From a bacterium (GTDB lineage: Bacteria > UBA9089 > CG2-30-40-21 > SBAY01), in contig JBFLYA010000132.1 of the NCBI GenBank assembly GCA_040757115.1, positions 1 to 10,538 of the forward strand: a DNA stretch of 10,538 bases. The letters are read 5' to 3'. The notes below the pieces were generated by a model. The model made no database searches. It saw nothing but the letters and a program-made list of their open reading frames with translations, and had not been told where the DNA came from. Shown one piece after another: positions 1-9,155 of the stretch. Position numbers and translations under genes: made by a program. Numbering within the stretch: the stretch's first letter is position 1; each line of letters starts with the position of its first letter.

Positions 1-35
1 ATAATTAATTTTTTAATTTTATTTTCAACCCCCAC

Positions 36-51
36 CCCCCAATCTTGGGGG
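36..51. repeat. Perfect C5/G5 hairpin, possible terminator of an upstream gene
   Basis: CCCCCAATCTTGGGGG forms a 7-bp stem with a 2-nt loop. It is followed by GCTTTAAT, which is only a weak T-tract, so a rho-independent terminator for a gene left of the window is possible but not convincing. It resembles the C5/G5 repeat at 272-289 and may simply be another copy of that dispersed family. Confidence 0.5.
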
Positions 52-114
52 CTTTAATAAGGAATTAGGATTGTGGCATTCAAAATGACCAACAATATAT
101 ATTATACGAGGACG

Positions 115-206
115 ATGAAAATAGTAGAGGGTAGAGAGAGAAAGAAGAGGCTTGTCTTTCCTTACTTTCTACTTTCTACTCTCTACTTTCTACTTCCTTA
201 TTTTCA
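115..206. repeat. Imperfect inverted repeat with TTTCTAC tandem units
   Basis: The left arm (about 115-148, purine-rich GTAGAG/AGAGAGAAAG) pairs imperfectly with the right arm (about 157-206). The right arm contains four successive 7-mers of the form TTTCTAC or TCTCTAC. The outer ends are TGAAAATA at 115-122 and TATTTTCA at 199-206. It is non-coding and could fold into a long hairpin in RNA or single-stranded DNA. Confidence 0.7.
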
Positions 207-260
207 GGGGAAACGGACATGAGCCAAGGCTCACAAAGGGCAATGAAAATGGGAGAAGGA

Positions 261-290
261 CAACCCCCTAACCCCCTTTATTAAGGGGGA
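261..290. repeat. Dispersed C5/G5 palindromic repeat
   Basis: An AACCCCCT-type tandem leads into the perfect palindrome CCCCCTTTATTAAGGGGG (272-289; 7-bp stem, 4-nt loop). No T-run follows it, so it is better read as an intergenic repeat of a type common in many bacterial genomes than as a terminator. Confidence 0.6.
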
Positions 291-357
291 ATATCTGTTC
301 TAAACCATAGGATACGAGTCTGTGGATACTATACTAATTCACTAATTCGCTATTTTC

Positions 358-363
358 AGGAGG
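358..363 (+). promoter_or_regulatory. Ribosome binding site of the ABC exporter gene
   Basis: AGGAGG lies 4 nt upstream of the ATG at 368, a slightly short but acceptable spacing, and it fixes the start. It directly abuts the TATTTTCA octamer (351-358) that also bounds the upstream repeat modules. Confidence 0.8.
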
Positions 364-367
364 AACG

Positions 368-2074
368 ATGATTTTATATAAACGGCTCATTAGATACCTC
401 ATTCCACATAAACTACACCTGTGTTTTGCCTTAATTTGTATGCTGATTGTGGCAATTACTACCCTTGCCTTACCCTGGTTTATCAAGGTTGTCCTTGCTA
501 ATGCCTTATCCCAACAAAATGTTGTTCAATTAAACCTGACAATGTGCGCCGCACTTGGGACGGTTGTTATCTGGACATTAGCTCAGTATGGACAGGACTT
601 TCTAATGAGTTATGTTGGGCAAAAGGTAATTTTTACCCTTCGCCAGACCATATTTGAACATCTTACCTTCCTCTCATTAAAATTCTACAAGGATAGACAT
701 ACAGGTGAAATAATATCTCGAATTATCAATGATGTCGCTTTATTAGAGAACTTCATTATTTTTGGTGTCGTAAATATGCTCAAAGAACCTTTAGTTTTAT
801 TAGGAGCGGTTTGTGTTGCATTTTATCTTAATTGGCAGTTAGCACTTCTGTCCCTGATTGTTACGCCTTTTATTGCCCTTTCTATCTTTATCCTTGGCCG
901 AAAGATGAAGAAAATAAGCATTAGAATTCAAAATAGAATTGCAGAAGTAACCACTGGCTTGCAAGAGTTCATTTCTGGTATTCATGTTGTCAAGGTCTTT
1001 GCGATGGAATTTTATGAGCAACAACGGTTTAATGAGATAAACAAAAGATATTTTAATACATTTCTCAAAGGGGTAAAAATTACTGCGGCGGCGACTCCCC
1101 TGGTGCATTTTTTCAGCACGACAGGGACGATTGTAGTTATTTGGTTTGGTGCATATCAGGTTCTTACCGGAGCATTAACGGTTGCGGATTTAATTGCCTT
1201 TGGACTTTATTTAGCCACAATGTCTTCCCCAATTAAGAAATTGACCCAGGTAGTTTTAGTCATCCAACGAGCAATGGCCGCCTGCGAACGCATATTTGAG
1301 GTCGTCGATACGGAAATTCAGATGGCAGAATCTCCTCAAGCAAGAGAATTACCTGTGATTGTCGGTAAGGTAGAATTTGAAAATGTCTTTTTTAGATATG
1401 AGGATGAATTGGTCTTAAACGGCATTAATTTACAGGTTAATCCGGGTGAGGTATTGGCGATTGTCGGTCCTTCTGGAAATGGGAAAACAACTATTATTAA
1501 CCTCATCTCAAGACTTTATGACCCTAATTCTGGCAGGGTAATGATAGATGGTTATGATGTTAAATTGGTTAAAACAGATAGTCTCCGTCAGCAAATAGGT
1601 GTTGTGCCACAAGAGATTATTTTATTCAGTGGTAGTGTGAAAGAAAATATTGCTTATGGCAAGATTGATGCGAGTTTTGATGAGATAGTTGAAGCGGCTA
1701 AAGTGGCTAATGCCCATGAGTTTATTACTCGCCTGCCAGATGGCTATGATACTCAAATAGGTGAGCAGGGGGTAAAACTTTCGGGTGGTCAACGACAACG
1801 ATTAGCAATTGCCCGAGCGATTATTCGTCAACCAAAAATATTAATTTTAGATGAGGCAACATCAGCATTAGATTCTGAATCCGAAACACTAATCCAGGCA
1901 TCATTATCCGAAATTATGAAGCACCAGACAACTATTGTCGTTGCCCACCGCCTATCAACCGTCATAAATGCCAATAAAATTGCTGTGGTAGATAAAGGTA
2001 AAATAATCGAATTAGGCACACATCATGAACTTTTAAAACAGGGAGGACTTTATAGTAAACTTTATGATGTGTAA
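368..2074 (+). CDS. MsbA-like ABC exporter, fused transmembrane and ATPase domains
   Basis: This is an inner-membrane ATP-driven exporter half-transporter, expected to work as a homodimer. The first ~310 residues form the six-helix type-1 exporter domain, with hydrophobic segments near 18-40, 60-80, 133-152, 158-176 and 250-285. The ATPase domain follows: Walker A GPSGNGKTT at 367-375, Q-loop Gln415, signature LSGGQ at 471-475, Walker B ILILDEA at 491-497 and switch His527. At 568 aa it is normal length for the family. The coupling-helix stretch and the NBD sequence (VPQEIILFSGSVKENIAYG) are typical of the MsbA/lipid A exporter group, so lipid A-core or another lipid is the likely cargo, but substrate cannot be settled from sequence. 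The start is supported by AGGAGG at 358. No terminator is visible before the pgpA promoter. Confidence 0.93.
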   Translation: MILYKRLIRYLIPHKLHLCFALICMLIVAITTLALPWFIKVVLANALSQQNVVQLNLTMCAALGTVVIWTLAQYGQDFLMSYVGQKVIFTLRQTIFEHLTFLSLKFYKDRHTGEIISRIINDVALLENFIIFGVVNMLKEPLVLLGAVCVAFYLNWQLALLSLIVTPFIALSIFILGRKMKKISIRIQNRIAEVTTGLQEFISGIHVVKVFAMEFYEQQRFNEINKRYFNTFLKGVKITAAATPLVHFFSTTGTIVVIWFGAYQVLTGALTVADLIAFGLYLATMSSPIKKLTQVVLVIQRAMAACERIFEVVDTEIQMAESPQARELPVIVGKVEFENVFFRYEDELVLNGINLQVNPGEVLAIVGPSGNGKTTIINLISRLYDPNSGRVMIDGYDVKLVKTDSLRQQIGVVPQEIILFSGSVKENIAYGKIDASFDEIVEAAKVANAHEFITRLPDGYDTQIGEQGVKLSGGQRQRLAIARAIIRQPKILILDEATSALDSESETLIQASLSEIMKHQTTIVVAHRLSTVINANKIAVVDKGKIIELGTHHELLKQGGLYSKLYDV

Positions 2075-2090
2075 CAAGATGAAATTTTAG

Positions 2091-2119
2091 TTGACTAAAG
2101 AGTGAAAATATAGTACAAT
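2091..2119 (+). promoter_or_regulatory. Sigma-70-type promoter of pgpA
   Basis: TTGACT (2091-2096), a 17-bp spacer and TACAAT (2114-2119) match the -35/-10 consensus at 5 of 6 positions each. Initiation about 7 nt downstream would be near 2126, only ~7 nt before the pgpA ATG at 2133. The transcript would then lack the AAGG at 2121-2124 and have almost no leader. Confidence 0.7.
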
Positions 2120-2132
2120 TAAGGTTGATAAA

Positions 2133-2672
2133 ATGAATGAGACTTTACATATAAATGGAGAAATAAGAAAGGCGAAATATAAAGACTCAAAGCTAGAAAA
2201 GGCTTTTAATTTTGCGATTAAATTTATTGCCAGTGGCTTTTTTTCTGGATATTCTAAATTTGCCTCAGGCACGGTCGGCACACTTCTTGGCGGTATCCCA
2301 CTTTATTTACTTATTTATTTCCTATGCCATCGTTTCTCTAATCCTGATTTGTGGTATTTTTTACTGGTTATAATCTTAACGATAATAAGCATCTGGTTCT
2401 GCACAAAGGCAGAAATTCTCTTTGAAGAAAAAGATTCAAAAAAAATCGTTTTAGATGAAATTATTGGTTATCTTTTTTGTATGTTTTTTCTCCCATTGCA
2501 TATTTCTTTTATCGTGATAGGATTTGTGTTATTCCGGGCAATGGATGTCTTAAAACCACTGGGCATTCGTAAATTACAAAATCTTCAAGGTGGATTGGGA
2601 ATAATGATAGATGATTGTGCCGCAGGGATATTGACTTGTATTATACTTCATTTTATAAAAAATATAGTGTAA
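2133..2672 (+). CDS. pgpA: Phosphatidylglycerophosphatase A (PgpA)
   Basis: This membrane phosphatase removes phosphate from phosphatidylglycerol phosphate to give phosphatidylglycerol. PgpA family marks are present: KFASGTVGTLLGG at 42-54 (family APGTxGS region), VLDEIIG at 106-112, FRAMDVLKP at 134-142 and GGLGIMIDD at 153-161, which contain the conserved acidic residues. Hydrophobic segments are near 52-66, 73-90, 110-135 and 162-175. At 179 aa it is slightly long; the first ~30 residues are a charged extension. The gene has its own promoter (2091-2119). The pgpA-cinA-thpR order seen here is common in bacteria. The TAA stop (2670-2672) lies inside the GTAAC terminus of the adjacent repeat element, so that element begins at the last base of the preceding Val codon. 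Confidence 0.9.
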   Translation: MNETLHINGEIRKAKYKDSKLEKAFNFAIKFIASGFFSGYSKFASGTVGTLLGGIPLYLLIYFLCHRFSNPDLWYFLLVIILTIISIWFCTKAEILFEEKDSKKIVLDEIIGYLFCMFFLPLHISFIVIGFVLFRAMDVLKPLGIRKLQNLQGGLGIMIDDCAAGILTCIILHFIKNIV

Positions 2673-2962
2673 CTATTCACCGCAGAGACGCAGAGGAACA
2701 GAGAAAAAAGGATTTAAATTAGATTGTGGATACCGGATAGATCTTTTAGTTGAAGAAAAAGTTATCGTAGAATTAAAAGCAGTCGAGCAACTACTTCCGA
2801 TTCACGAAGCTCAACTTTTAACCTATCTAAAAATGATGAATAAAAGGATAGGTTTATTCATCAATTTTAATGTTTTTCTGTTCTAAGAGATGGAATTAAG
2901 CGTATAGCCAATAGATTTTAATTTTTTCTCTGTGTCTGTGCGTCTCTGCGGTGAATAGTTAC
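2669..2962. repeat. 294-bp inverted-repeat element carrying a GxxExxY relic
   Basis: The ends are inverted copies: GTAACTATTCACCGCAGAG from 2669 rightwards matches its complement ending at 2962, with 24 identical terminal bases, followed by imperfect pairing over the GACGCAGAG-type arms. The interior (2711-2921) is the remains of a GxxExxY gene. No obvious target duplication flanks it (left ATATAGT, right GATGAAT). The terminus GTAAC(C/T)(G/A)TTCA is shared with three other elements in this window. It sits between pgpA and the truncated cinA and provides the pgpA stop codon. Confidence 0.85.
2711..2921 (+). pseudogene. GxxExxY-family protein remnant, 5'-truncated and frameshifted
   Basis: Reading from about 2710 gives GFKLDCGYRIDLLVEEKV, then IVELKA and EAQLLTYLKMMNKRIGLFINFN, which is the C-terminal half of the GxxExxY family (about 125 aa; PD-(D/E)xK nuclease-like fold). 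The Asp...Glu-x-Lys core (RIDLLVEE...VELK) is still visible. That frame ends at TAA 2884-2886. The expected C-terminus LRDGIKRIANRF with stop (2883-2921) continues in another frame, so a frameshift occurred in the T-rich run near 2870-2885. The first ~60 residues, including the GxxExxY motif itself, are missing; the left repeat arm abuts the break. There is no start codon or ribosome site. The function of intact members is not firmly established. Confidence 0.85.
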
Positions 2963-2977
2963 GATGAATGAAAAAAA

Positions 2978-3691
2978 ATGCAAGAAGAAGTTTGTAAATT
3001 CAGGATTTTAAAAATAATTGGGTTAACCCAGGAAGAAATCAAGAAAGCATTAGGTGGCCATATCGGTGAAAGCGATAGTGTAAAATTGAATCTTGTGAGC
3101 AATCCTGATGGAAGTATTGACCTCGAAATTAAGATTACGGCAAAAGTAGACCGGATGGCACAAGCCTTACTTTCTGCCGCTGAAAAAGAAATCCGTATAA
3201 AATTACAGGATAATATCTATGGCGTAGATGGAGAGAGATTAGAGGAAGTAGTAGGTTATTTACTTTATCTAAGAAAACTTAGCATAGCCGTGGCTGAATC
3301 CTGCACCGGCGGATTACTTTCTAATAAACTTACAGATGTGCCTGGTAGTTCTCTTTATTATTATGGTGGAATAGTCGCTTATGAGAAAGAAATAAAGATT
3401 AATCTTTTAAATATTCCAACAGAGATAATTGAAAAATGCGGGATAGTTAGTCGGGAAATTGCCACGATGATGGCTAAAGGAATAGCCAGGTTGATGAAAA
3501 CAGACATTGGTCTGGGAATAACTGGCTATGCAGGGCCCGAAGGAGATGAGGTTGGTCTGGTATATATTGGTTTATCCATAAATGATAATTTGAATGTTAA
3601 GGAATTCAGGTTTGTTGGAGAACGAGAAGAAATTAAAGAAAAGGCCGCCTGTGCCGCCTTAGATATGGTCAGAAGGGAGTTATTAAAATGA
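2978..3691 (+). CDS. cinA: CinA lacking its N-terminal domain (KH linker + NMN amidohydrolase)
   Basis: The C-terminal domain (about 95-237) is the nicotinamide-nucleotide amidohydrolase (PncC) fold, which deamidates NMN to NaMN in pyridine nucleotide recycling: AESCTGG at 106-112, VPGSS at 121-125 and TGYAGP at 182-187 are diagnostic. Residues 7-90 match the KH-like linker of full-length CinA (LKIIGLTQEEI; IYGVDGERLEEVV). The usual first domain (MoaB/MogA-like, ~165 aa) is absent, and an in-frame TGA at 2969 blocks any upstream extension. Full-length CinA is about 400 aa; this is 237. No Shine-Dalgarno precedes ATG 2978, so expression is uncertain. The inverted-repeat element ends 16 nt upstream, which suggests an insertion/deletion removed the first domain. 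The gene overlaps thpR by ATGA. Confidence 0.85.
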   Translation: MQEEVCKFRILKIIGLTQEEIKKALGGHIGESDSVKLNLVSNPDGSIDLEIKITAKVDRMAQALLSAAEKEIRIKLQDNIYGVDGERLEEVVGYLLYLRKLSIAVAESCTGGLLSNKLTDVPGSSLYYYGGIVAYEKEIKINLLNIPTEIIEKCGIVSREIATMMAKGIARLMKTDIGLGITGYAGPEGDEVGLVYIGLSINDNLNVKEFRFVGEREEIKEKAACAALDMVRRELLK

Positions 3692-4263
3692 TAGAAGTAA
3701 GAACTTTTGTGGCTATCTCAATGTCACCCCAACTTAAGGAGACATTAAGCAAGTTTCAATCAGAACTAAAAAAGGCTAATGCTGATGTTAAATGGGTAAA
3801 TTCTGATGGCATGCATATCACCTTAAAATTTCTGGGCAATTGTCTTATTGGACAGTTAGAGTCGGTATATCAAATGGTTCTGGAGGCAACCTCGGATTTT
3901 AAACAATTTACACTTTCCCTGACTTCAGTCGGGGCTTTTCCCAGTTTATCAAGCCCAAAGGTAATCTGGGTAGGCGTGGATAAAGGCAAAGAAGAATGTA
4001 TAGAATTATCCAAACGAATAGACAATAACTTACTTAGACTTGGATTTCCAATCGAACAAAGAGAATCTATTCCCCATTTAACATTAGGGAGGATAAAAAG
4101 TCCTCAAAGGAAAGATGATTTGTCTAAATTAATCTCTACCCTAAAACCTCCAGCTTTTGGTCAGATGGAGGTTGCTAAGATAGAGGTAATGGGGAGCCAA
4201 TTGACGCCAAAAGGAGCGCTCTACACCACACTGCAGGAATTACCGCTGATGAAAGAAGAATAG
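3688..4263 (+). CDS. thpR: RNA 2',3'-cyclic phosphodiesterase (2'-5' RNA ligase family)
   Basis: A cytosolic 2H-phosphoesterase that opens 2',3'-cyclic phosphate ends of RNA (historically 2'-5' RNA ligase LigT). The two catalytic HxTx motifs are clear: HITL at 43-46 and HLTL at 130-133, the latter in the family context IPHLTLGRIK. Other family marks are RTFVAI near the N-terminus, KWV at 35-37, LKFLG at 46-50 and GAFPS...PKVIWVGV at 82-97. The length, 191 aa, is normal. AGGGAG at 3674-3679 is 8 nt before the ATG, and the ATGA overlap with cinA implies translational coupling. A repeat-filled gap follows; no separate terminator is visible. Confidence 0.93.
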   Translation: MIEVRTFVAISMSPQLKETLSKFQSELKKANADVKWVNSDGMHITLKFLGNCLIGQLESVYQMVLEATSDFKQFTLSLTSVGAFPSLSSPKVIWVGVDKGKEECIELSKRIDNNLLRLGFPIEQRESIPHLTLGRIKSPQRKDDLSKLISTLKPPAFGQMEVAKIEVMGSQLTPKGALYTTLQELPLMKEE

Positions 4264-4327
4264 ATGCGGTGTCAGTCAATTTCTGTTCCCAGGACGGCTC
4301 CCATTTATTGTTTAGATAGCAAATCCT

Positions 4328-6829
<2,502 letters not shown>

Positions 6830-6833
<4 letters not shown>

Positions 6834-7048
6834 TCGTAGGCATAGGTAAATTTTTAATCCTTGCAGGCATTATCCTGGTTGCAATTGGATGTTTGTTCCT
6901 ATTAGCGAATAAACTTCCATTTATTGGGAAGTTACCCGGGGATATTTTTATCAAAAAAGAGCATTTCTCCTTCTATTGTCCGATAACTACCTGTATCTTA
7001 ATTAGTATAATTTTAACCATTATCTTTTGGCTATTTGGTCGGAGATAA
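6830..7048 (+). CDS. DUF2905 family membrane protein
   Basis: This 72-residue protein with two membrane helices (about 7-27 and 52-69) carries the hallmark loop GKLPGDIFI at 33-41 followed by FSFYCPITTCILISI (46-60), which fits the DUF2905 signature (LPGDI...f.fYfPi.T.i..S). The role of the family is unknown; members are small inner-membrane proteins often found beside DNA-processing or envelope genes. GGAG at 6818-6821 is 8 nt before the ATG, and the ATGA overlap couples it to the preceding small gene. The spoIID-like gene starts 22 nt downstream, so it probably shares the transcript from the ligA promoter. Confidence 0.88.
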
Positions 7049-7070
7049 ACCCTCAGATTAAAAGATAGAA

Positions 7071-8192
7071 ATGAAAAAAATATTTTTAATATTAATCATA
7101 TTAAGTTTAAGCAAAGATTTAGAAGCGATTAACCTCAGAATAGGACTGCTCAATAATGAGAAAGCAGTTAATATTAGTGCCACAGGTTATCTTGAGCTAA
7201 TTGACCTATCTACTGATGAAATACTATTAACTACCTATGGTTGGAAAAATGGATTTATAAAGGTTAATCAAAGTGGATTAGAGGTGAAAGATGTTGGAAT
7301 AATAAGTGGTCCTATTCGGTTAAAACCTATTGTTGGGGCAAATATCCTTGTAAATGGCAATAAATATCGCGGTGAAATAGAAATAGAAACAGGTAGGGAT
7401 GGAATTAAGGTTATCAATGTTGTAGATTTAGAAGAGTATCTTTATGGAGTGATAAAACCTGAGATGACAGATAAAGCGCCAATTGAGGCTTTAAAGGCTC
7501 AAGCCATCATTGCCAGAACATTTGCCATAGATAATCTTAAAAAACATGAAGAAGAAGGATATAATTTATGTTCAAAGATTCATTGCCAGGTATATAAAGG
7601 TATGGATGTCGAATCAGAAAAGACAATCAATGCGGTTGATTCCACTCAAGGACAAATATTAACCTTTGAAGGAGATGTCGCTTCCACATTTTATCATGCC
7701 TGGTGTGGAGGTATAACCGCAAGTGCACAGTCAGTTTGGGGACAAGATATTCCTTATTTACAAGAAGTTTATGACCCATTTTGTAGAAAATCTAATAAAG
7801 GATGGGAGGTGACTTTCTCATTATCTGAAATTAAAGATATACTTAACCGCAATGGTTTTAATATTAGTAATATATCTTCTATTTCCGCAAATTCTAACAC
7901 CAATGGTGGGAGGGTAAAAGAAGTTATAATTAAAAATGGAAATGGAGGATTGACGATTTCAAGTTCTAAGTTTCGATTAATAATGGGTTCAGACAAAATA
8001 TGGAGCACTATCTTTACCATCCGCACAAATGGGGACAGGGTTACTTTTCAAGGTATCGGTAAGGGACATGGAGTTGGACTCTGCCAACAAGGGGCAATAT
8101 CAATGGCAGAATTAGGATATAATTATAAACAAATTTTGGGGTTTTATTATCCAGGAGTTTTTCTAAGCTCAATTATTTCTGAAGGAGAATAA
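7071..8192 (+). CDS. SpoIID/LytB-domain protein, probable peptidoglycan lytic transglycosylase
   Basis: Exported cell-wall enzyme or amidase enhancer of the SpoIID family, which cleaves denuded glycan strands. A short signal peptide is likely (MKKIFLILIILSLS, possible cleavage after LEA near residue 19). The SpoIID domain contains LEEYLYGVIKPEM at 120-132 with the presumed catalytic Glu131, KAQAIIARTFA at 143-152, the paired cysteines Cys167/Cys172 (CSKIHCQVYKG), FYHAWCGG at 207-214, a conserved VWGQDIPYL at 222-230, and the C-terminal KGHGVGLCQQGA at 331-342. 373 aa is normal for non-sporulation homologues. In a Gram-negative-type cell it would act in the periplasm, not in spore engulfment. 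No strong Shine-Dalgarno is seen (AAAAGATAG only); it lies 22 nt after the DUF2905 gene and is probably last in the ligA operon. Confidence 0.92.
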   Translation: MKKIFLILIILSLSKDLEAINLRIGLLNNEKAVNISATGYLELIDLSTDEILLTTYGWKNGFIKVNQSGLEVKDVGIISGPIRLKPIVGANILVNGNKYRGEIEIETGRDGIKVINVVDLEEYLYGVIKPEMTDKAPIEALKAQAIIARTFAIDNLKKHEEEGYNLCSKIHCQVYKGMDVESEKTINAVDSTQGQILTFEGDVASTFYHAWCGGITASAQSVWGQDIPYLQEVYDPFCRKSNKGWEVTFSLSEIKDILNRNGFNISNISSISANSNTNGGRVKEVIIKNGNGGLTISSSKFRLIMGSDKIWSTIFTIRTNGDRVTFQGIGKGHGVGLCQQGAISMAELGYNYKQILGFYYPGVFLSSIISEGE

Positions 8193-8240
8193 ATAGTGGT
8201 AAATAGGGTTCTTCAAAATAGGATTTGGGGGAGACAACAA

Positions 8241-8314
8241 ATAAATATTAAATATCAAATATTAAATATCAAAATTAAATATCAAAATGCAAAATTACAA
8301 ATCAAATTTCAAAA
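8241..8314. repeat. AT-rich tandem repeat of ATTAAATATCAAA units
   Basis: Three to four imperfect copies of ATTAAATATCAAA run from about 8241 to 8290, then grade into AAAATGCAAAATTACAAATC. It resembles the AAATTCCAAAT-type repeat at the right edge of the window (10505-10538). No reading frame is supported. Confidence 0.6.
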
Positions 8315-8518
8315 AGAACTGTAACTATTCAGCCACTGATTGACACGGATTAGCACGGATAAATACAGAGGACAGAAGGCGGAAGGCAGAGGACAACAGG
8401 AGGAAAACCCTTCAGCCTAATTACGGACATGGATACCGGACACGATTCACGAATTTTCCATGTTTCATCCGTGTTTATCTGTGGCTAAACAGTTACAGAT
8501 AATTTTACATTTTGATAT
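8279..8518. repeat. Outer inverted repeat enclosing a GTAAC-ended element
   Basis: ATATCAAAATGCAAAATTA (8279-8297) is complementary to 8500-8518 with one mismatch in 19. Between the arms lies the GTAAC-ended element 8321-8496. Here the GTAAC module is the inner one, the reverse of the nesting order at 4328-4564. The rest of the gap 8193-8640 has no gene; the last part, 8519-8640, is AT-rich sequence upstream of leuD without a convincing promoter. Confidence 0.75.
8321..8496. repeat. 176-bp inverted-repeat element with GACACGGAT arms
   Basis: The left arm starts GTAACTATTCAGCCACTGAT (8321) and continues GACACGGATTAGCACGGATA. The right arm is the imperfect complement ending at 8496 (CCGTGTTTATCTGTGGCTAA, then CAGTTAC). 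The interior is purine-rich (ACAGAAGGCGGAAGGCAGA around 8371-8390) and non-coding. The GTAAC(C/T)(G/A)TT(C/T)A terminus is shared with the elements at 2669, 4328 and 9152. Confidence 0.82.
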
Positions 8519-8640
8519 GTAATTTTTATATTTGCTTTTTGCATTTTGCTCTTTGGAGGAAATTGATAAAAATAGAGGTTTTAAATACCCGCTTAAAAAC
8601 TACAGTTTCTTAGTTTTGCAGAACTCTAAATGGTAAATAC

Positions 8641-8648
8641 GAGGAGGT
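8641..8648 (+). promoter_or_regulatory. Strong ribosome binding site of leuD
   Basis: GAGGAGGT is 6 nt upstream of ATG 8655, a near-ideal Shine-Dalgarno that fixes the leuD start. It contrasts with ligA, ubiE and cinA, which have none. Confidence 0.85.
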
Positions 8649-8654
8649 ATATCC

Positions 8655-9155
8655 ATGATACTAAAAGGTAAGGGACATAAATTTGGTGATGACATAAGCA
8701 CAGATTTGATAGCTCCGGGTAGATATTTCCATTTGCGGTCTAATCTACAGGAATTGGCTAAACATGTGATGGAGGATGCAGACCCAGAATTTGCCTCGAA
8801 AATAAAACCCGGTGATTTTATTGTTGCCGGAAGGAATTTTGGACTGGGTTCAAGTAGAGAACACGCCCCCACCATTATCAAATTAGCCGGAATTAGTGGT
8901 GTCATTGCTCAATCTTTTGCTCGAATATTCTTCCGTAATGCAATTAATGTCGGACTACCAGTGATTGAATGTGAAACTAAAGATATAACTGAGGGGGATG
9001 AATTAGAGGTAGATTTAGAAAAAGGATGCCTGATTAATCAAACAAAAGGCACAACCTCTTATTTCTCCAGATTGCCAGAGATAATGACTAATATCTTGCA
9101 AGATGGCGGATTAGTTGACCATGTTCGTAAATATGGGGATTTTAAATTACAGTAA
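8655..9155 (+). CDS. leuD: 3-isopropylmalate dehydratase small subunit (LeuD/HacB type)
   Basis: This is the swivel-domain subunit of isopropylmalate isomerase, which with the Fe-S large subunit LeuC converts 2- to 3-isopropylmalate in leucine synthesis. The short 166-aa form and the sequence (HKFGDDISTDLIAPGRY at 8-24, GRNFGLGSSREHAP at 59-72, QSFARIFFRNAINVGLP at 86-102) match the prokaryotic LeuD/homoaconitase small-subunit group; a role in a related pathway such as methylmalate or homocitrate cannot be excluded. leuC is not in the window, so the subunits are encoded apart or leuD is an isolated gene flanked by repeats on both sides. Translation starts from a strong GAGGAGGT site. The TAA stop (9153-9155) lies inside the GTAAC end of the next repeat element. 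Confidence 0.92.
   Translation: MILKGKGHKFGDDISTDLIAPGRYFHLRSNLQELAKHVMEDADPEFASKIKPGDFIVAGRNFGLGSSREHAPTIIKLAGISGVIAQSFARIFFRNAINVGLPVIECETKDITEGDELEVDLEKGCLINQTKGTTSYFSRLPEIMTNILQDGGLVDHVRKYGDFKLQ

Larger units (their letters stand above)
1..367. other. Gene-free leader made of short palindromic repeat modules
   Basis: No credible coding sequence is seen in these 367 bases. The stretch is a patchwork: a C5/G5 hairpin (36-51), an imperfect inverted repeat of TTTCTAC units (115-206), a small perfect palindrome TGAGCCAAGGCTCA (220-233), a C5/G5 palindrome (272-289) and an ACTAATTC direct repeat (about 335-349). The octamer TATTTTCA or its complement TGAAAATA, or a near match, occurs at 20, 115, 199, 244 and 351, at or near the module boundaries. 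No convincing promoter for the downstream exporter was found. Confidence 0.7.

Noticed and set aside
272-289. Rho-independent terminator
   Set aside because: The stem is strong but no T-run follows, and near-identical C5/G5 modules occur as dispersed repeats.
4264-4327. Small coding fragment after thpR (ISVPRTAPIYCLD and so on)
   Set aside because: It can be read in one frame, but there is no start, ribosome site or recognised family, so coding potential is unsupported.
8241-8314. Possible CRISPR-like or iteron array
   Set aside because: The units are short, contiguous and degenerate with no unique spacers, and no replication or cas genes are nearby.
8519-8640. Riboswitch or attenuator upstream of leuD
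   Set aside because: Only a small AAACT/AGTTT hairpin is visible; no conserved riboswitch core or leucine-rich leader peptide could be found.
8600-8905. 101-aa reading frame on the minus strand over the leuD start
   Set aside because: Antisense shadow of leuD, no recognisable domain or ribosome site; the + strand gene is a certain family member.
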